Of a DNA stretch of 61,423 nt, positions 60,321-61,423 are shown one piece after another. Made by a program: the position numbers and the translations under genes. This DNA comes from Ureibacillus massiliensis 4400831 = CIP 108448 = CCUG 49529. GTDB lineage: Bacteria; Bacillota; Bacilli; Bacillales_A; Planococcaceae. The stretch is taken from contig NZ_JPVQ01000023.1 of the NCBI RefSeq assembly GCF_000772965.1, positions 1 through 61,423 of the forward strand. The letters are read 5' to 3'. Numbering within the stretch: the stretch's first letter is position 1; each line of letters opens with the position of its first letter. The notes under the pieces are model-generated. The model had not been told where the DNA came from. It was given only the letters and a program-made list of their open reading frames with translations, and did not search any database.

Positions 60321-61196
60321 ATGGCAAAAAACAAACTAGTAGTTTCTGGTGCATTAGCAAGTATATTAGTATTAAGTTCTGGTGTCGTTACTAATGAGGC
60401 TCACGCAAAGGAGTTGACTGAGACAAAAGAAACATTTTATGAGCAAATTACAATTAGTGAGTTAAGTAGCGTTCAAAAGTATGAATACAATTCCTTAATT
60501 AAAGAAGTATCAGCTATTAATCAATCAAGTAAAAGTCAACTCAATAAAAAGGAAGCCGTAGAAAAGCTTTTACAAAATGCTAATAAAGATGTAGTAAGAG
60601 CATATGCAAATCAAATTAATAAGGAAATTCAAGATACTATAAATAGTTTTGACCCAGTATCGTCTACTGAATTAGTAAATCAAACTTTTGTTCAAGAGAA
60701 AGTATTATCAGATGGTAGTAAGATTGTTTTAACAATAGAGGATAAGCCAGTTTTAGAACAAGGTCTGGATGAATCTGCAAGCATGGACTTTCAAATTTTA
60801 TCAGAACAGGATACTTTAAATATAGGCTATGGTAGTCGTTATTTAACTTATACATTTCACTATTATGCTGCCGCATATCCTGATCCAACATTTGTTCTTA
60901 CAACATACTATGATGCAGATAGGTATAATGGTTTAACAGGTACTTCAACCTCTACTGCTGGTACTTCAACTATTTTCCCATATAGTATCGCTACTCACAA
61001 TCATGATATTATAGATGATCGAGCAGAAAGCGCTGGAACTTCAATTTCTAGTCAAGCTGACTTTACGTTAGCAGGTATAGGGTTTAACGGTATAGGTTTA
61101 ATTCAGCTTGATATTACTTTAAGAACAAAAATTACACTAAATTCTATAGGTAGTACATCAGCAAATATTACTTATTATAGTAATTATGATTATTAA
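60321..61196 (+). CDS. Secreted hypothetical protein, 291 aa
   Basis: Signal peptide 1-29 with cleavage near AHA-KE. Residues 30-130 are helical and charged; residues 160-291 are beta-rich and rich in Tyr, Thr, Ser (YGSRYLTYTFHYYAAAY; TGTSTSTAGTSTIFPY; SANITYYSNYDY). Not recognised; no SLH, LPXTG or lipobox, so released or loosely bound. AAGGAGAG lies 12 nt before the ATG. Confidence 0.75.
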   Translation: MAKNKLVVSGALASILVLSSGVVTNEAHAKELTETKETFYEQITISELSSVQKYEYNSLIKEVSAINQSSKSQLNKKEAVEKLLQNANKDVVRAYANQINKEIQDTINSFDPVSSTELVNQTFVQEKVLSDGSKIVLTIEDKPVLEQGLDESASMDFQILSEQDTLNIGYGSRYLTYTFHYYAAAYPDPTFVLTTYYDADRYNGLTGTSTSTAGTSTIFPYSIATHNHDIIDDRAESAGTSISSQADFTLAGIGFNGIGLIQLDITLRTKITLNSIGSTSANITYYSNYDY

Positions 61197-61387
61197 TTAA
61201 ATTGATTAATCATGATTTATTTATAGAATCCCCATATAGTTTTTATAAGTGATATATATTGGAGAAGAAAAAATCATACAAAAGTAAATTCCTTGATAAT
61301 TGCATTAATAATAATTATCGTTGGACATACCTATTATATTCTATGTTTTATTAAATTCTAAAATTTTTGTTACTTGAGTTAATTTCA

Positions 61388-61423
61388 TAATTCTGATACC
61401 TACGGTATCAAGGGTTCTAAAAC
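61388..61423 (-). repeat. Possible single type II-like CRISPR repeat at the window edge
   Basis: The final 36 nt read on the minus strand begin GTTTTAGAACCC and contain the hairpin TGATACC-GTA-GGTATCA. Type II repeats are commonly 36 nt and begin GTTTTAGA. Only one copy is present because the window ends here, so it could equally be a tracrRNA anti-repeat or a chance hairpin. 61197-61387 upstream is A/T-rich with nothing else recognisable. Confidence 0.3.

Noticed and set aside
1-61423. tRNA, rRNA, insertion sequences, prophage
   Set aside because: No cloverleaf with a GTTCRA arm, no transposase, integrase, portal or terminase was seen; the only recombinase-like gene is degenerate.

Overview
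The window is AT-rich DNA from a low-GC Gram-positive, most likely a spore-forming Bacillales of the Planococcaceae/Lysinibacillus-Solibacillus type (inference). Reasons: strong GGAGG ribosome sites with frequent TTG/GTG starts, lipobox lipoproteins and SLH domains, a LytH-like M23 peptidase, a 6S RNA of Firmicutes type, MhqR-type operators, a RocR/RpoN/RocD arginine module and a YjfB protein. Nearly every operon ends in a hairpin plus T-run terminator. I see no tRNA, rRNA, insertion sequence or intact prophage.

Layout. 1-7.1 kb: deoxyribonucleotidase plus GntR regulator, a TAXI-TRAP transporter operon (binding protein, DUF1850 protein, fused permease), Cu/Zn superoxide dismutase, YjfB. 7.2-8.6 kb: HD phosphohydrolase, 6S RNA, a hairpin cluster and a large inverted repeat. 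8.7-12.4 kb: a quinone/thiol-stress cluster (two ring-cleaving dioxygenases, a carboxylesterase and a YceI protein) with four copies of an MhqR-like operator. 12.5-20.9 kb: cell-wall peptidase, thioredoxin-like protein, degenerate GIY-YIG and DUF2087 proteins, an SLH-CAP surface protein and several small proteins. 21.1-30.1 kb: a 58-aa membrane protein, DUF485/acetate-type symporter pair, PAS-GGDEF-EAL-PilZ protein, a small basic protein coupled to a Ser/Thr kinase, a degenerate serine recombinase, and a SulP transporter with a universal stress protein. 30.2-43.8 kb: an amino-acid and wall-peptide salvage region (MmgE/PrpD, M20 amidohydrolase, amino-acid ABC transporter with a truncated binding protein, AbrB-type permease, S66 LD-carboxypeptidase, YkvI transporter, N-acylamino-acid racemase/OSBS, RpiR regulator, MFS). 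44.5-51.5 kb: MFS efflux pump, RpoN, RocR, RocD behind a sigma-54 promoter, and a TsuA/TusA-like thiosulfate pair. 51.7-54.5 kb: YpsA, an orphan small protein under a palindromic promoter, and fumarase preceded by a Fur-box promoter and a structured leader with a 41-codon ORF. 54.6-58 kb: lipoprotein/histidine kinase/response regulator operon. 58-61.4 kb: a decayed accessory end with hypotheticals, gene fragments, ownerless terminators and, at the last base, a 36-nt sequence resembling a type II CRISPR repeat.

Strongest candidates for something undescribed: the Fur-box leader of fumC, where the small ORF has its Shine-Dalgarno opposite a complementary segment and a terminator inside its coding region; a YceI gene sharing a twin-operator promoter with the mhq operon; the basic protein/kinase pair at 26.6 kb; and the decayed right end. 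All functional statements are from sequence reading and family knowledge only; no searches were run.
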